Shown: positions 21,914 to 33,257 of the stretch, in pieces | Position numbering within the stretch: position 1 is the stretch's first letter | Layout of the letters: each line of letters begins with the position of its first letter | From: Tetragonia tetragonoides | Taxonomy: Eukaryota > Streptophyta > Magnoliopsida > Caryophyllales > Aizoaceae | Direction: 5' to 3' | Length of the DNA: 64,000 nt | NCBI GenBank assembly: GCA_038025085.1 | Contig: CM076141.1 | Span: forward strand, 12,154,001 to 12,218,000 | The notes under the pieces: model-generated | Told to the model about the DNA's origin: nothing | Databases searched by the model: none | Seen by the model: the letters and a program-made list of their open reading frames with translations, nothing else | Made by a program: the position numbers and the translations under genes

Positions 21914-22461
21914 TTAGTAAAAGCAGGATAGAGTCTTTGGTGTCCCTAGTGTTAAAATTCTCCATTTTCTCATAATAGCGAATGGAGAGGAGAGAGAGAG
22001 AGACAAATCGACCTCATCTTTCCCCCACAGCTTATTATTATCATTATTATGATCAGGAGCCATGACAGCCATCGTCGCAAGTGGCAGTGGCGCTTCTCCC
22101 ACACGCGCCGTTTTGCAGAGATAAAGGAGAGTGAAGACGGCGGAAACCACCAATGGCAAGGACCACAGATCTTAGCTGTGTAGTAGTAGTGCCACCACTG
22201 CCACAGTTCATGTTGGCATACTGGTGCATGCAGATCAACTCCCCGAGACGCTCATCGAGAGCCGTACGTTGCCATGTCTTGCTCACGCATGATTATACTG
22301 CTAGTGTCCCTGCGTCGCTGTGTTTGAGAACCACGTAGAGCAACTTCTCGTCTAATTTCGAGAAAACAACAGAATCTCTCTTCTTCGAGTTTGACTTCCT
22401 TGTTCGTTAGATTACCAGAGGTCTGGGCTTCGTTGGCAATAGATCCCTTCACAGTTGACAT
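21914..22461 (-). pseudogene. Remnant of a small membrane-protein-like gene
   Basis: Three minus-strand open pieces in different frames abut: 22461-22252 (LEEERFCCFLEIRREVAL), 22286-22053 (TALDERLGELICMHQYANMN) and 22159-21914 (PLVVSAVFTLLYLCKTARV). Read in succession they look like one short protein with a hydrophobic, probably membrane-spanning segment. Two frame changes, near 22265 and near 22165, break it. I do not recognise the family. The alternative is a real gene with tiny introns, but no clear splice sites sit at the frame changes. Confidence 0.4.
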
Positions 22462-22487
22462 GTTTTTGGAAAGGTAAAAGGAAACAA

Positions 22488-22757
22488 GGGTGGTGGTCTA
22501 GTGGTTCCAAGCTTACTTCCAAGTGGTTTGGTAAGCAATCATGGGTTCGAATTCCCATTCCCCTCCATGTATTGTGTCTGCTGGCTTCTAGGAACTATAC
22601 TAGCCTCTTGTTGGTGCTATGTTGACGGGGCCAGTGCTAACGCTAGTTGTTCAGCTAGTCGGATATGTTCGCTATTGAACATGAGAGTCCGAACATGACG
22701 TAGCGGGGGGTGTCTCGGTCGCCGTTCACTTGCACCCTCTTTATTGATTAAAAAAAA
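22488..22757 (+). mobile_element. tRNA-derived SINE
   Basis: Pol III A box (GTGGTCTAGTGGTT, about 22493-22506) and B box (GGGTTCGAATTCCC, about 22543-22556) sit about 45 bases apart, followed by a tRNA-unrelated body. An A-rich end follows (about 22749-22757). No tRNA fold is possible at this spacing, so it is a SINE. Its last 60 bases are mirrored just downstream. Confidence 0.75.
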
Positions 22758-22818
22758 GGAAGGTGCGGGTGAATGGCGATCGAGTCACCTCCTGCTATGT
22801 TATGTTTGGACTCTACAG
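22684..22818. repeat. Imperfect inverted repeat at the SINE tail
   Basis: The left arm (about 22684-22741: GAGAGTCCGAACATGACGTA then GGTGTCTCGGTCGCCGTTCA) is mirrored by the right arm (about 22758-22816: GGTGCGGGTGAATGGCGATC then TATGTTTGGACTCTA). The arms are about 57 bases around an A-rich loop of about 16. Most arm differences are transitions, so a transcript would keep many G-U pairs. Confidence 0.75.
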
Positions 22819-22984
22819 CTGAGGAGAAGTCATTTGGTGTGAAGTTGATGAAATTCGGGGGAGATTTTAAAGGGGTGTCAAGTTGGAGAGAAAGATGAGA
22901 GTTGTGGTGGACCCCCGTTTCGGTTGCGATGTCACGGAAGCAGACTGATACAGGTTTCGTGAATTAGGTCGCGGCCGTCGCGTG

Positions 22985-23125
22985 GTGAATTTGATATCGG
23001 CCGTATCGTGCATTTATCGGCGGTACTAATCATTTATTGGTCATACCGGTTATATAGCGGTCATTTATTGGCCATAGCGGTCATGTATAGGGCCCTATCG
23101 GTCATGTATCGGTCGTTTTGAAAAA
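22985..23125. repeat. Degenerate short tandem repeats (CGGTCATTTAT type)
   Basis: Repeated CGGTCATTTATTGG / CGGTCATGTAT units of about 14-17 bases, irregularly diverged. Confidence 0.6.
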
Positions 23126-23381
23126 CCCTTTATTTGAGGGAATTTCGCGTATCGACAACCTTAAAACCCTTTACATAAAGGTCGTAACGTAACGGAACGA
23201 CCATTATTTAGGGTGCATCCAACCGATGGCAGTTTTCGAAGTCGACAAAAGATGAGTTCATGCGTGTTTAAATGTGTTGTTCGATGGACATGACGAATTT
23301 GTCCTTTCTCATTAGCACTATTATAATTGGCAACATAAGAATTTATACAAAAGCATTTTGAGAAGCGACTTAAAACTGGAA

Positions 23382-23463
23382 CATGTCATAGACAAATATT
23401 AAAATATATTATGTGAACTTGTGTACTTTGTCAATTGCATAAGTAATTGATAGATATGTCACC
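23382..23463. repeat. Block A copy 2, left half
   Basis: Matches the left half of block A copy 1 (ATAGACAAATA, ATTATGTGAACTTG, TCAATT, GTAATT, ATGTCACC/ATATCACC). It stops exactly where the array-bearing insertion starts. Confidence 0.7.
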
Positions 23464-25336
23464 TTGTCCCCGTGCAGCGCGCATGACTCATGGTGAACTC
23501 GAAGTTTAGGGACCATGATGACTTTTTTGGGGTGCTGACGGTTTTTTAGGGTCATGATAGACCCCCCGAAAAAATTTGGGCGAAAATCACAACCGGGCCT
23601 CAATATGTCGAAAATCGAAGGCTGTAATCCATGTTTTTTGGGCTTCAGGGAGGCTCAGAACGAAGGTGAATATTTTCGCACCACATCGCATGGGCCACCC
23701 CTAGGGGACATCGGAGGCCCCCAGGGTCGGTTAACGGGTCCTTGGTAAGCTTGGACGAACGCTTTATGAGACACCACTCTAAGGGTCGGAACGCTGAAAC
23801 CTGAAAGCATAGGTGCAAGCGGAGTTCAGCGACACAGATGACCTTTCCAGGACAAAGGGGGTCCTCAAGGGTCATCATAGACTCCCTGGAGAAGTTTGGG
23901 CAAAAATCAAACTTGGACCCCATGAAGCCGAAAATCGAAGGCTAAATCATCGTTTTTTGGGCTCCAAGAAGGCCTCGGAACGAAGGTGCATTTTTTGGCA
24001 CCAAATCGCACGGGACACCCCTAGGGGATATGAGAGGCCCCAAGGGCCGGTTATCGGGCCCTTGGTAGGCTTGGACAACCATTTTATGAGACAAAAATCT
24101 AAGGGACTGAACACAAAAAGCATGGGCGAATTCAGAGTTCCGGGACCCGGATGACCTTTTCCGAGGCACAGGGGTCCTTTAGGGTCACGATAGGCCCACT
24201 GGAGTAGTTTGGGCAAAAATCAGTATCGGCCCCGGGAAACATAAATCGAAGGCTATAATCCACGTTTATTTGGGTTTCCAAGAGACCTCGAAACGAATGT
24301 GAATATTTTCGCACCACATCGCACAGGACACCCCTAGGGGATATGGGAGGCCCCCGGGGTCGATTATCGGGTTCTTGGTAGGCTTGGACGACAATTTTAC
24401 GGGACATCAATATAAGGGGCGGAACACAGAAAGCATGGACGAATTCGGAATTCCGGGACCCGGATAATCTTTCCGGGGCACATAGGGTCCTTTAGCGTCA
24501 CGATAGACCCCCTGCAGTAGTTTGGGTACAATTACAATCAGACACTGGGAAGCCAAAAATCGAAGGCTATATATAAAATCCACGCTTTTCTGGGCTTCCG
24601 AGAGGCCTCGGAACGAAGGTGCAAATTTTCGCACCACATCGCATGGAACACCCCTAGGGGACATGGGAGGCCCCTCGTATCACTTATCGAGTCCTTGGTA
24701 GGCTTGGACTACCATTTTACGAGATACAAAACAAAGGGGTGGAACACAGAAAATTTGGGCGAATTCGGAGTTTGAGGACACATATGACCTTTTCGGGGCA
24801 CAGGGCGTCTGGAGAAGTTTGGGCAAAATTCACAACCGGACCCCGGGAAGCCAAAAGTCGAATGCTATAATCCACGTTTTTTTGGATTCCGAGAGGCCTC
24901 GGAACGAAGGTGGATATTTTCGCATCACATCGCACAAGATACCCCTAGGGGATATGGGAGGCCCCTATGGTCGGTTATCAGGCTCTTGGTAGGCTTAGAC
25001 TACTATTTTACAAGGAATCAATCTAAGGGGCGGAACACAGAAAGCATGGGCGAATTCGGAGTTCCATGACCCAGATGACCTTTTCGGGGCACAAAGGGTC
25101 CTTTAGGGTCACGATAGACCCCCTGTATAAGTTTGGGAAACAATTACAATCGGACCTTGGGAAGCCAAAAATCAAAAGCCATATCATAATCCACGTCTTT
25201 TTAGGCTTCCGAGAGGCCTCTAAACGAAGATGGATATTTTTGCACATCGCACGGGACACTCCTAAGGGATATGGGAGGCCCCCAGGATTGGTTATCGGGT
25301 TCTTGGTAGGCTTGAATGACCATTTTATGGGACACC

Positions 25337-25470
25337 AAATTTTTTTAGATAATAGAATTTTATTAATCAAATGGTAAAGAATACAAAAATGTGGAGGATA
25401 AGGTACCCTCAGTATAAAATAACACTATCTACACATCACGCCAATGACGCTGGATTAGAGTCAACGGAAC
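25337..25470 (-). mobile_element. LINE 3'-end fragment inside the array
   Basis: On the minus strand it ends with ATTCTATTATCTAAAAAAA and contains TACCTTATCCTCC then TTTTTGTATTCTTTA. The same landmarks occur in the intronic LINE at 49705-50023. It interrupts one array unit between GACACCAA and AGAGGCGGAACAC, with ACACC-like short flanks. It is a severely 5'-truncated insertion. Confidence 0.7.
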
Positions 25471-26894
25471 ACCCTTAAAGAGGCGGAACACAGAAAATAT
25501 GGGTGAATTCAGAGTTTAAGGACCCATATGACCTTTACGGGGCACAAGGGGTCATTTATGGTCACAATAGACCCCATGTAAACGTTTGGGCAAAATTCAC
25601 AACCGGCCCACGGGAAGCCATAAATCGAGGGCTATAATCCATAGTTTTTTGGATTCCGAGATGCCCTGGAACAAATGTGGATATTTTCGCACCACATCGC
25701 ATAGGACACCCTAGGGATATGGGATGCCCCCAGGGTCAGTTATCGAGTCATTGGTAGGCTTGGACCAGCATTTTACGGGACATCAATCTAAGGGGCGGAA
25801 CACTTTAAGCATGGGCGAATTTAGAGTTCCGGAACCCAGATGACCTTAGTGGGGAAAAGAGGATCCTTTAGGGTAACGATAGACCAACCGGAGAAGTTTG
25901 GGCAAAAATCACAATCGCACCATAGGAAGCCAAAAATCGAAGGGTATTATAATACAATCCACATAATTTTTGGGCTTCCAAGAGGCCTCGGAACGAATGT
26001 GAATATTTTTGCACAACATCGCACGAGACATCCCCAGGGAATATAGGAGGCCCCTCAGGATCGGTTATCGGGCCCTTGGTAGGCTTGGACGGCCATTTTA
26101 CGGGACACCAAACTAAGGGGCGGAACACAGAAAATATGGGCGAATTCGGAGTTTGAGGATCCGTATCACCTTTTCGGGGCACGGGGGGTCCTTTAGGTTC
26201 ACGATAGACCCCCTGGAGAAGTTTGGGCAAATTTCACAACCGGCCCCCGGGAAGCCAAAAATCGAAGGCTATATAATCCATGTTTTTTTGGATTCCGAGA
26301 GGCGTCGAAACGAAGGTGGATATTTTCGCATCACATCCCACAGGACACCCCTAGGGGATATTAGAGGGGCCCAGGGTTGGTTATCGGGCCCTTGGTAGAC
26401 TTGGACGACGAATTTACAGGACACCAAACTAAGGGGCGGAACACATAAAATATGGGCGAATTCGGAGTTTGAGGATCCGTATGACCTTTTCGGTGCACAT
26501 GGGGTCCTTTAGGGTCATGATAGACCCCTTGGAGAAGTTTGGGCAAATTTCACAACCGACCCCAGGGAAGCCAAAAATCGAAGGCTATAATCCATGTTTT
26601 ATTGGATTCCGAGAGACCTTGAAACGAAGGTGGATATTTTTGCACCACATCGCATAGGACACCCCTAGGGGATATGGGAGGCCCCCAGGGTTGGTTATCG
26701 GGTCCTTGGTAGGCTTGGACGACCATTTTACGGGACATTAATCTAAGAGGCGGAACATAGAAAGCATGGGCGAATTCGGAGTCCCGGGACCCGCATGACC
26801 TATCCGGGGCACAGAGGGTCCTTTAGGGTCACGATAAACCCACTAGAGAAGTTTGGGCAAAAATCACAATTGAACCATGAGAAGGCAAAAATCG

Positions 26895-27058
26895 AAGACA
26901 ATAGATAATGACAATTTTTGTATGTACTCGAGTGTATGTAGCACAATATACCACATTTGTTTAGCCGAAATTTTTATTCAGGCCAAGCCCAATATCATTA
27001 ATGACGTGGCACCTATGGGCAAATCAAGCACCATATACAGGAGTGCATATTTCACCTA
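26895..27058. mobile_element. Small palindromic-ended insertion, copy 1
   Basis: A roughly 160-bp insert in an array unit. Its ends carry TGTATGTACTCGAGTGTATG and CACCATATACAGGAGTGCAT, weak inverted repeats. The shared interior includes GTAGCACAATATACCACAT and GTGGCACCTATGGGCA. Flanking ATAGATAAT/ATTGATTAT suggests a short TSD. MITE-like; class unknown. Confidence 0.65.
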
Positions 27059-27689
27059 TTGATTATCCACGTTTTTTTGGGCTTTCGAGAGGCCTCGGAA
27101 CGAATGTGCACTTTTTTGCACCACATAGCACGGGATACCCCTAGGGGATATAGGAGGCCCCCAGGATTGGTTATCGGGTCCTTGGTAGGCTTGGACGACC
27201 ATTTTACGGGATACCAAACTAAGGAGCGTAAACACGGAAAAGATGGGCGAATTCGTAGTTTGAGGACCAGTATGACCTTTTCGGGGCACAAGGGGTCCTT
27301 TAGGGTCAAGACAGACCCCCTGGAAAAGTTTGGGAAAAATTCAAAACCGGCCCCTGGGAAGGAAAAATTCTAAGGCTACAATCCATGTTTTTTTGGATTC
27401 CGAGAGGCCTTGGACGATGGTGGATATTTTCGCACCACATCACACAGGACAACCTTAGGGGATATGGGAGGACCCCAAGAGTCGGTTATCGGGTCCTTGG
27501 TAGGCTTGGATGACCATTTTACGGGACATCAATCTAAGGGTGGAACATAGAAAGCATGGGCGAATTCGGAGTTCCGGGACCGGATAACCTTTTCGGAGCA
27601 CAAAGGGTCCTTAGGGTCACGATAGACCACTAGAGAAGTCTTGGCAAAAATCACAATCGTACCCTGGGAAGCCAAAAATCAAAGGCTAT

Positions 27690-27856
27690 AGATGATGACA
27701 AATTTTTGTATATACTCGGGTGTATGTAGCACAATATACCACATTTTCTAAACCCATATTTTTATTCAGGCCAAACCCAATATCAACAATGAAGTGGCAC
27801 CTATGGGCACATCAAGCACCATATACCCGAGTGCATATTTCACCTATTGATAGATA
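27690..27856. mobile_element. Small palindromic-ended insertion, copy 2
   Basis: About 88% identical by eye to the insert at 26895-27058. It sits at the same position within a unit, about 795 bases away. Inverted ends are clearer here (ATATACTCGGGTGTATG and CATATACCCGAGTGCATAT). Same-site presence indicates duplication together with the array units rather than a second insertion. Confidence 0.65.
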
Positions 27857-30341
27857 ATCCACGTTTTTTTTGGCCTTCGAGAGGTCTCGGAATGAATGTG
27901 CATATTTTCGCTCCACATCGCGCGGGACATCCCTAGGGGATAGGAGGCCCCCAGAATCGGTTATCGAGTCCTGGGTAGGCTTGGACCAATATTTTGCGGG
28001 ACATCAAACTAAGGGGGCAGAAACAAAGAAAATATGGGCTAATTCAGAGTTTGAGGGCCCGTATGACCTTTACGGGGCACAGGGGGTCGTTTAGAGTCAC
28101 GAAAGACCCCCTTGGAGAAATTTGGGCAAAATTCACAACCGGCCCCCAGGAAGCCGAAAATCGAAGGCTATACTCGACCTTTTTTTGGATTCCGAGAGGC
28201 CTCGGAACGAAGGTGGATATTTTCGCACCACATCGCACAAGACACCCTTAGAAGATATGGGGGGCCCTAGGTCACTTATCGGGTCCTTGTTAGGCTTAGA
28301 AGGCCATTTTACAGGACACCAATCTAACGGGTAGGACATAGGACATAGAAAGCATGGACGAATTCGGCGTTTGGGGACCAGATGACCATTGCGGGGAACA
28401 GGAGGTCTTTTAAGGTCACGATAGATCCCCTGGATAAGTTTGGGCAAAAGCTACAACATGATCCTGGGAAGCGAAAAACCAAAGACTATATATATAATCC
28501 ACGTTGTTTTGGGCTTGCGAGAGGCGTCGGAACGAAGGTGGATATTTTCGCACCACGTCGCACGGGTCACCCTTAGGGGATATGAAAGGTTTTCAGGGTT
28601 GGTTATCGGGTCTTTGGTAGGCTTGGATGGCCAATTTATGGGACAACAATCTAAGGGGAAGAACACAGAAAGCATTGGCCAATTCAGAGTTCCGGAACAC
28701 GGATGATCTTTCCGGGTCACAGGGGGTCCTTTAGGGTAACGATAGACCCCCTGGAGAAGTTTGGGCCAAAATGACAAATTGCTACCGGGAAACCAAAAAT
28801 CGCAGGTTATGTAATCCACCTTTTTTTGGGCTGTCGAGAGGCTTCGGAACGAATATGGATATTTTTGCACCACATCGCATGAGACACCCCTAGGGATATG
28901 GGAAGCCCCAAGCGTCGGTTATCAGGTCCTTGGTAGGCTTGGACGACCATTTTACGGGATAGCAATCGAAGGGGCGAAACATAGAAAATATGAGCGAATT
29001 CGGAGATCCGGGATGCGAATGACCTTTCCGGAGCACGGGGGTCCTTTAGGGTCACGATAGACCCCCTGGATAAGCTTGGGCAAAAATTACAACCAGCCCC
29101 CGGGAAGCCAAAAGTCGAAAACTATAATCCGCGTTTTTTTGGGTTTGCGAGAGGCCTCCGAACGAAGGTGGATATTTTCGCACCACATTGCACGGGACAC
29201 TCATAAGGGATATGGGAGGTTTCCAAGGTCGGTTATCGGGTCCTCCGTAGACTTGGACGACCACTTTACGTGACACCAGTCTAAGGGGCGGAACACAAAA
29301 AGCATGGGCGATTCCAGAGTTTAGGGACCGGATGACCTTTTCGAGCCACATGGGGTACTGTAGGGTCACGATAGACCCCCTGGATAAGTTTGGGCGAAAA
29401 TTACAACCGGCTCCCGGAAGCCAAAATCGATGACTATAATCCACGTTTTTTTGGGCTTGCGAGAGGCCTCAGAACGAAGGTGAATATTTTTACACCGCAC
29501 AGGACACCCCTAGGGGATACGAGAAGCCCCTTGGGTCGGTTATTTATTCCTTGGTAGGCTTGGACAACCATTTTATAGGACATCAATCCAAGAGGCGGAA
29601 CATTAAAAAGCATGGGCGAATTCGGAGTTCCGGGACCTGAATGACCTTTCCGGGGCAGAAAGGGTGCTTTAGGGTCACGATAGACCCCATGGAGAAGTTT
29701 GGGCGAAAATCACAATAGGTTGGGAAGCCAAAAATCGAAGGCTATATATATAATCCACGTTTTTTTGGGCTTCCGAGAGGCCTCATAACGAAGGTGGATA
29801 TTTTCGCACCACATTGCACGGGACACCCCTAGGGGATATGTGAGGCCCCCAAGATCGGTTATCGGGTCCTTGGTAGACTTGGATGACCAGTCTAAGGGAC
29901 ACCGAACTAAGGGGCAGAACACAGAAAATATGGGCGAATTCGGAGTTTGGGGGTCCGTATGACCTTTTCGGGGCAAAGGGGGTCGTTTGGGGTCACGATA
30001 GGCCCCCTAAAGAAATCTGGGCAAAATTCACAACCGGCCCCTGGGAAGCCAAAACTCGAAGGCTATAATCCCCCTTTTTTTGGATTTCAAGAGGCTTCGG
30101 AACGAAGGTGGATATTTTCGCACCACATCGCACAAGACACCCTTAGCGGATATGGGAGGTTTCCATGGTCGGTTATCGGGTCCATCGTAGACTTGGACGA
30201 CCAATTTACGTTACACCAATCTAAGGGGCGGAACACAGAAAGAATGGGCGAATTCAGAGTTTGGGGACCGGATGACCTTTCCGAAGAACAGGGGGTCCTC
30301 TAGGGCCACGATAGACCTCCTGGATAAGTTTGGGCGAAAAC

Positions 30342-31001
30342 TAGGGGTGAGTAGAAATTCCGGGTACCCAGTACCGGAACCGGAATTGATTAGGAACCGG
30401 TGGTTCTGGAACCGGAATCGGTCTAACCAATTTCAATTCCCAAAAATAGGAACCGGTACCAACCAATTCCAATTCCTGACTTTTGGGAACCAAAACCGGT
30501 TGGGTACCCAGTGTAAAAAAATTAAATAACTTTTTTCTTTTGTTAAAAATAAAGAATGATGATTTTCTAGTAAGGTTAGTAGTTTAAAAAATTTTCATTT
30601 GTAGTTTTAATGTTTTTAATGATTGTGCTTATAATATTAATAATTAAATGATTGTCTACGTTACTTAAATTTTGATTTACAATGTTAAGTATTTTGATTG
30701 TAGTATTTGATTTTACGTTTGCGGTATTTTTGTAAACTAATATTTATTAGTGTAATATTTTTATTGGTATTTTTTTATTATTAAAATATACATTTATTTG
30801 ATTTAAAAAATAAGAAAATTTGGATTTAATGCGTACTTGGGTACCCAGGAACCGGTGGGTACACGGTGGATCCAATTCCAATTCCTAAGATTTAGGAACC
30901 GGTGCAACCGATTCCAATTCCTACAAATTAGGAACCGGTGGATCCAATTCCAATTCCGGGTAGTGCAATACCCGGTGGGTACCCGGTTGCGCTCACCCCT
31001 A
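30342..31001. mobile_element. hAT-type MITE in the array, perfect 8-bp TSD
   Basis: Ends TAGGGGTGAG...CTCACCCCTA form inverted repeats. The TSD GCGAAAAC is exact at 30334-30341 and 31002-31009. Removing the 660-bp element and one TSD copy restores an ordinary array unit. The subterminal parts are full of GGAACCGG/CCGGTTCC-type motifs with an AT-rich centre (30510-30830) and no transposase. The TSD length and terminal motif identify it as hAT. Confidence 0.92.
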
Positions 31002-32735
31002 GCGAAAACTACAGTCGGCCCCCGGGGAGCCAAAATCGAAGGCTATAACCACGTTTTTTTGGGCTCGCCAGAAGCGTCGGAACGAAGGTGGATATTTTTG
31101 CACCACATCGCACAGGACACCCTAGGGGATATGGGAGGCCCCTAGGGTCGGTTATCGGGTCCTTGGTAGGGTTGGACGGCATTTTACAGGACAACAATCT
31201 AAGGGCCGGATGACTGAAAGTATGGGCGAGTTCGGAGTTTTAGGACCCGGATGACCTTTCCCTGGGCACAGGGGTCCTTGAGGGTCACGATCAACCCATT
31301 TGAAAAGTTTGGACAAAAATCACAACCGGCCCCAGGAACCCACAAATCGAAGGCTATAATCCACGTTTTTTTGGGTTGCGAGAGGCCTTGGAACGAAGGT
31401 AGATATTTTCGCACCACGTCGCACGGGATACCCCAAGGAGAAATGGGAGGTCCCCAAGGTTGGTTATCAGGTCCTTGGTAGGCTTGGACGACCATTTTAT
31501 GGGACACCAATCTAAGTGGCGGAACACAGAAAGTATGGCAAATACGGAGTTCCGGGACCCGGATGACCTTTCTGAGGCACGGGGGTCCTTTACCGTCACG
31601 ATAGACACCCTGGATAAGTATGGGCAAAAATCACAACCGCCCCTCAAGAAGCCAAAAACGAAGGCTATAAATCCACGTTTTGTTGGGCTTCCGAGAGGCA
31701 TAGGAACTAAGGTGGAAATTTCCGCACCACATCGCATGCGACGCCCCTAGGGTATATAGGAGGTTTCCATGTCGGTTATCTGGTCCTTGGTAGGCATGAA
31801 CGACCATTTTACGGGACATCATTTAAAGAGGCTGAACACCGAAAACATGGCGAATTCGAAGTTTGGGGACTCGGATGACCTTTCCGGGGAACAGGGGGTC
31901 CATTAGGGTCACGATAGACCCCTTGGATAAGTTTGGTCGACAATTACAACAGACCTCGGGAAGCCAAAAATCGAAGGCTGCAATCCACGTTATTTTGGGC
32001 TTGGGAGAGGCCTCAAAACGAAGGTGGGTATTTTCGCACCACATCGCATGGGATACCTCTAGGGCATATGGGAGGCCCCCATGGTCGGTTATCGGGTCCT
32101 TAGTAGGATTGAACGGCCATTTTACGGGACACCAATCTAAGGGGCGGAACACTTAAAGCATGGGAGAATTCGGAGTTTCGGGACCCGCATGACCTTTCCG
32201 GGACCTAGGGAGTCATTTAGGGTCACGATAGACCCCTTGGATAAGGTTGGGAAAAAATCACAACCGGCCCCAGAGAACCCAAAAATCGAAGGCGGTAATC
32301 CACGTTTTTTTGGGCTTCCAAGAGGCATTGAAACAAAGGTGGATATTTTCGCACTACATCGCACGGGACACCCCTAGGGGATATGGGAGGCCCGCGGGAT
32401 CGGCTATCGGGTCCTTGGTAGGCTTGGATGGCCATTTTACGGGACACTAATCTGTGGTGCGTAATACAGAAAGCATGGGCGAATTTGGAGTTTGGGGACC
32501 CATATGACCTTTCCGAGGCACAGGGGGTCCTTTAAGGTCGCGATAGACCCCTTGTAGAAGTTTGGGAAAAATTCAAACTCGAACCTCGGGAAGCCAAAAA
32601 TCAAAGGTTATGATGGGGCACTGGGGGTCCTCTTAGGTCATGATGGACCCCTAGGAGAAGTTTGGGAAAAAAATCTCAACCGGGCTCAGCAAGCCGAAAT
32701 CGAAGGTTATAATCCACAATTTTGGGGCACTGAGC

Positions 32736-33140
32736 ATGATTTTCCACCATCCTGTGCCACCAAACCTTCACCTTAGCCCTCTCTAGTATTATAGTGAGGT
32801 CTCATAATTTTTCCCATCTTTTTTAAGTGATATCTTTTCTTTTCTTTTTTTGATGTTTTTCTTCTTTTTTCCCTCTTTTTCAAGGTTTTTTTTAATTAAA
32901 AGTAAAATTAATAGCTACCTTGTGTTAAAAAAAATGTTTTTCTATATATTAATTTTTACACGTGAAAAGTTTGAGTTGGAACATTTAGGAAATAACTCTC
33001 CTAACTCTCAAAAAACTCACTACGAAAAGTTTTGTATGGGCACGTCTACTCTTGTCAAAATCACTAAACATCATAAGACTCTTTAAGGGGTAGGTGCTTG
33101 AGAGACGGCTTGTGGGAATGATGACATACACACTGCATCT
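32736..33140. other. AT-rich tail of the inserted block
   Basis: T-rich sequence between the last array unit and block A copy 2 right half. It has no array similarity and no gene. It belongs to the material absent from block A copy 1. Confidence 0.5.
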
Positions 33141-33232
33141 AAACAGAACAGATAACATGCACACTGTGTCACTGCATCTATGTGTCATACGTCAAACAAA
33201 AAGAGATGAAACAAACACAAAAAGGCAAAAAG
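33141..33232. repeat. Block A copy 2, right half
   Basis: Resumes block A where the left half at 23463 stopped: AAACAGAACAGATAA, CTGCATCTATGTGTCAT and GTCAAACAAA, ending ACAAACACAAAAA, as in copy 1 (21823-21905). Confidence 0.7.
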
Positions 33233-33257
33233 CAAAGAAAAGCAAGCAAACAAACAA

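Larger units (their letters stand above)
23490..32735. repeat. Tandem array of a ~315-bp GC-rich unit, about 26 copies
   Basis: The recurring core GGGCGAATTC (an EcoRI site in most copies) appears every 293-328 bases in uninterrupted stretches, for example near 25812, 26140, 26453, 26768 and near 28357, 28675, 28992, 29308, 29615, 29935, 30247. Larger gaps (about 454, 477, 479 and 978) are explained by four insertions. Each unit carries an AGGGGGTC...GACCCCCT dyad, a CCCCTAGGGG palindrome, GGAACGAAGGTGGATATTTT, CGCACCACATCGCA and CTTGGTAGGCTTGGACGACC. Copies differ mostly by point changes and small indels. The array is much more GC-rich than its flanks. No recognised protein domain is encoded. 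Confidence 0.95.

Noticed and set aside
22490..22560. Functional tRNA gene
   Set aside because: A and B boxes are present but no cloverleaf or anticodon arm forms; the body continues as a SINE.
23554..32447. Dozens of 60-140 codon frames in the tandem array treated as genes
   Set aside because: They repeat with the 315-bp unit, appear on both strands, start and stop irregularly and match no known domain. They are kept only as a finding about frame openness.
23490..32735. CRISPR-like or rDNA spacer array
   Set aside because: Units are contiguous with no unique spacers, the organism is a plant, and no rRNA sequence is present.
23464..33140. A Helitron carrying the array
   Set aside because: The left edge is suggestive, but there is no 5' TC with a matching 3' CTRR hairpin and no A/T insertion signature.
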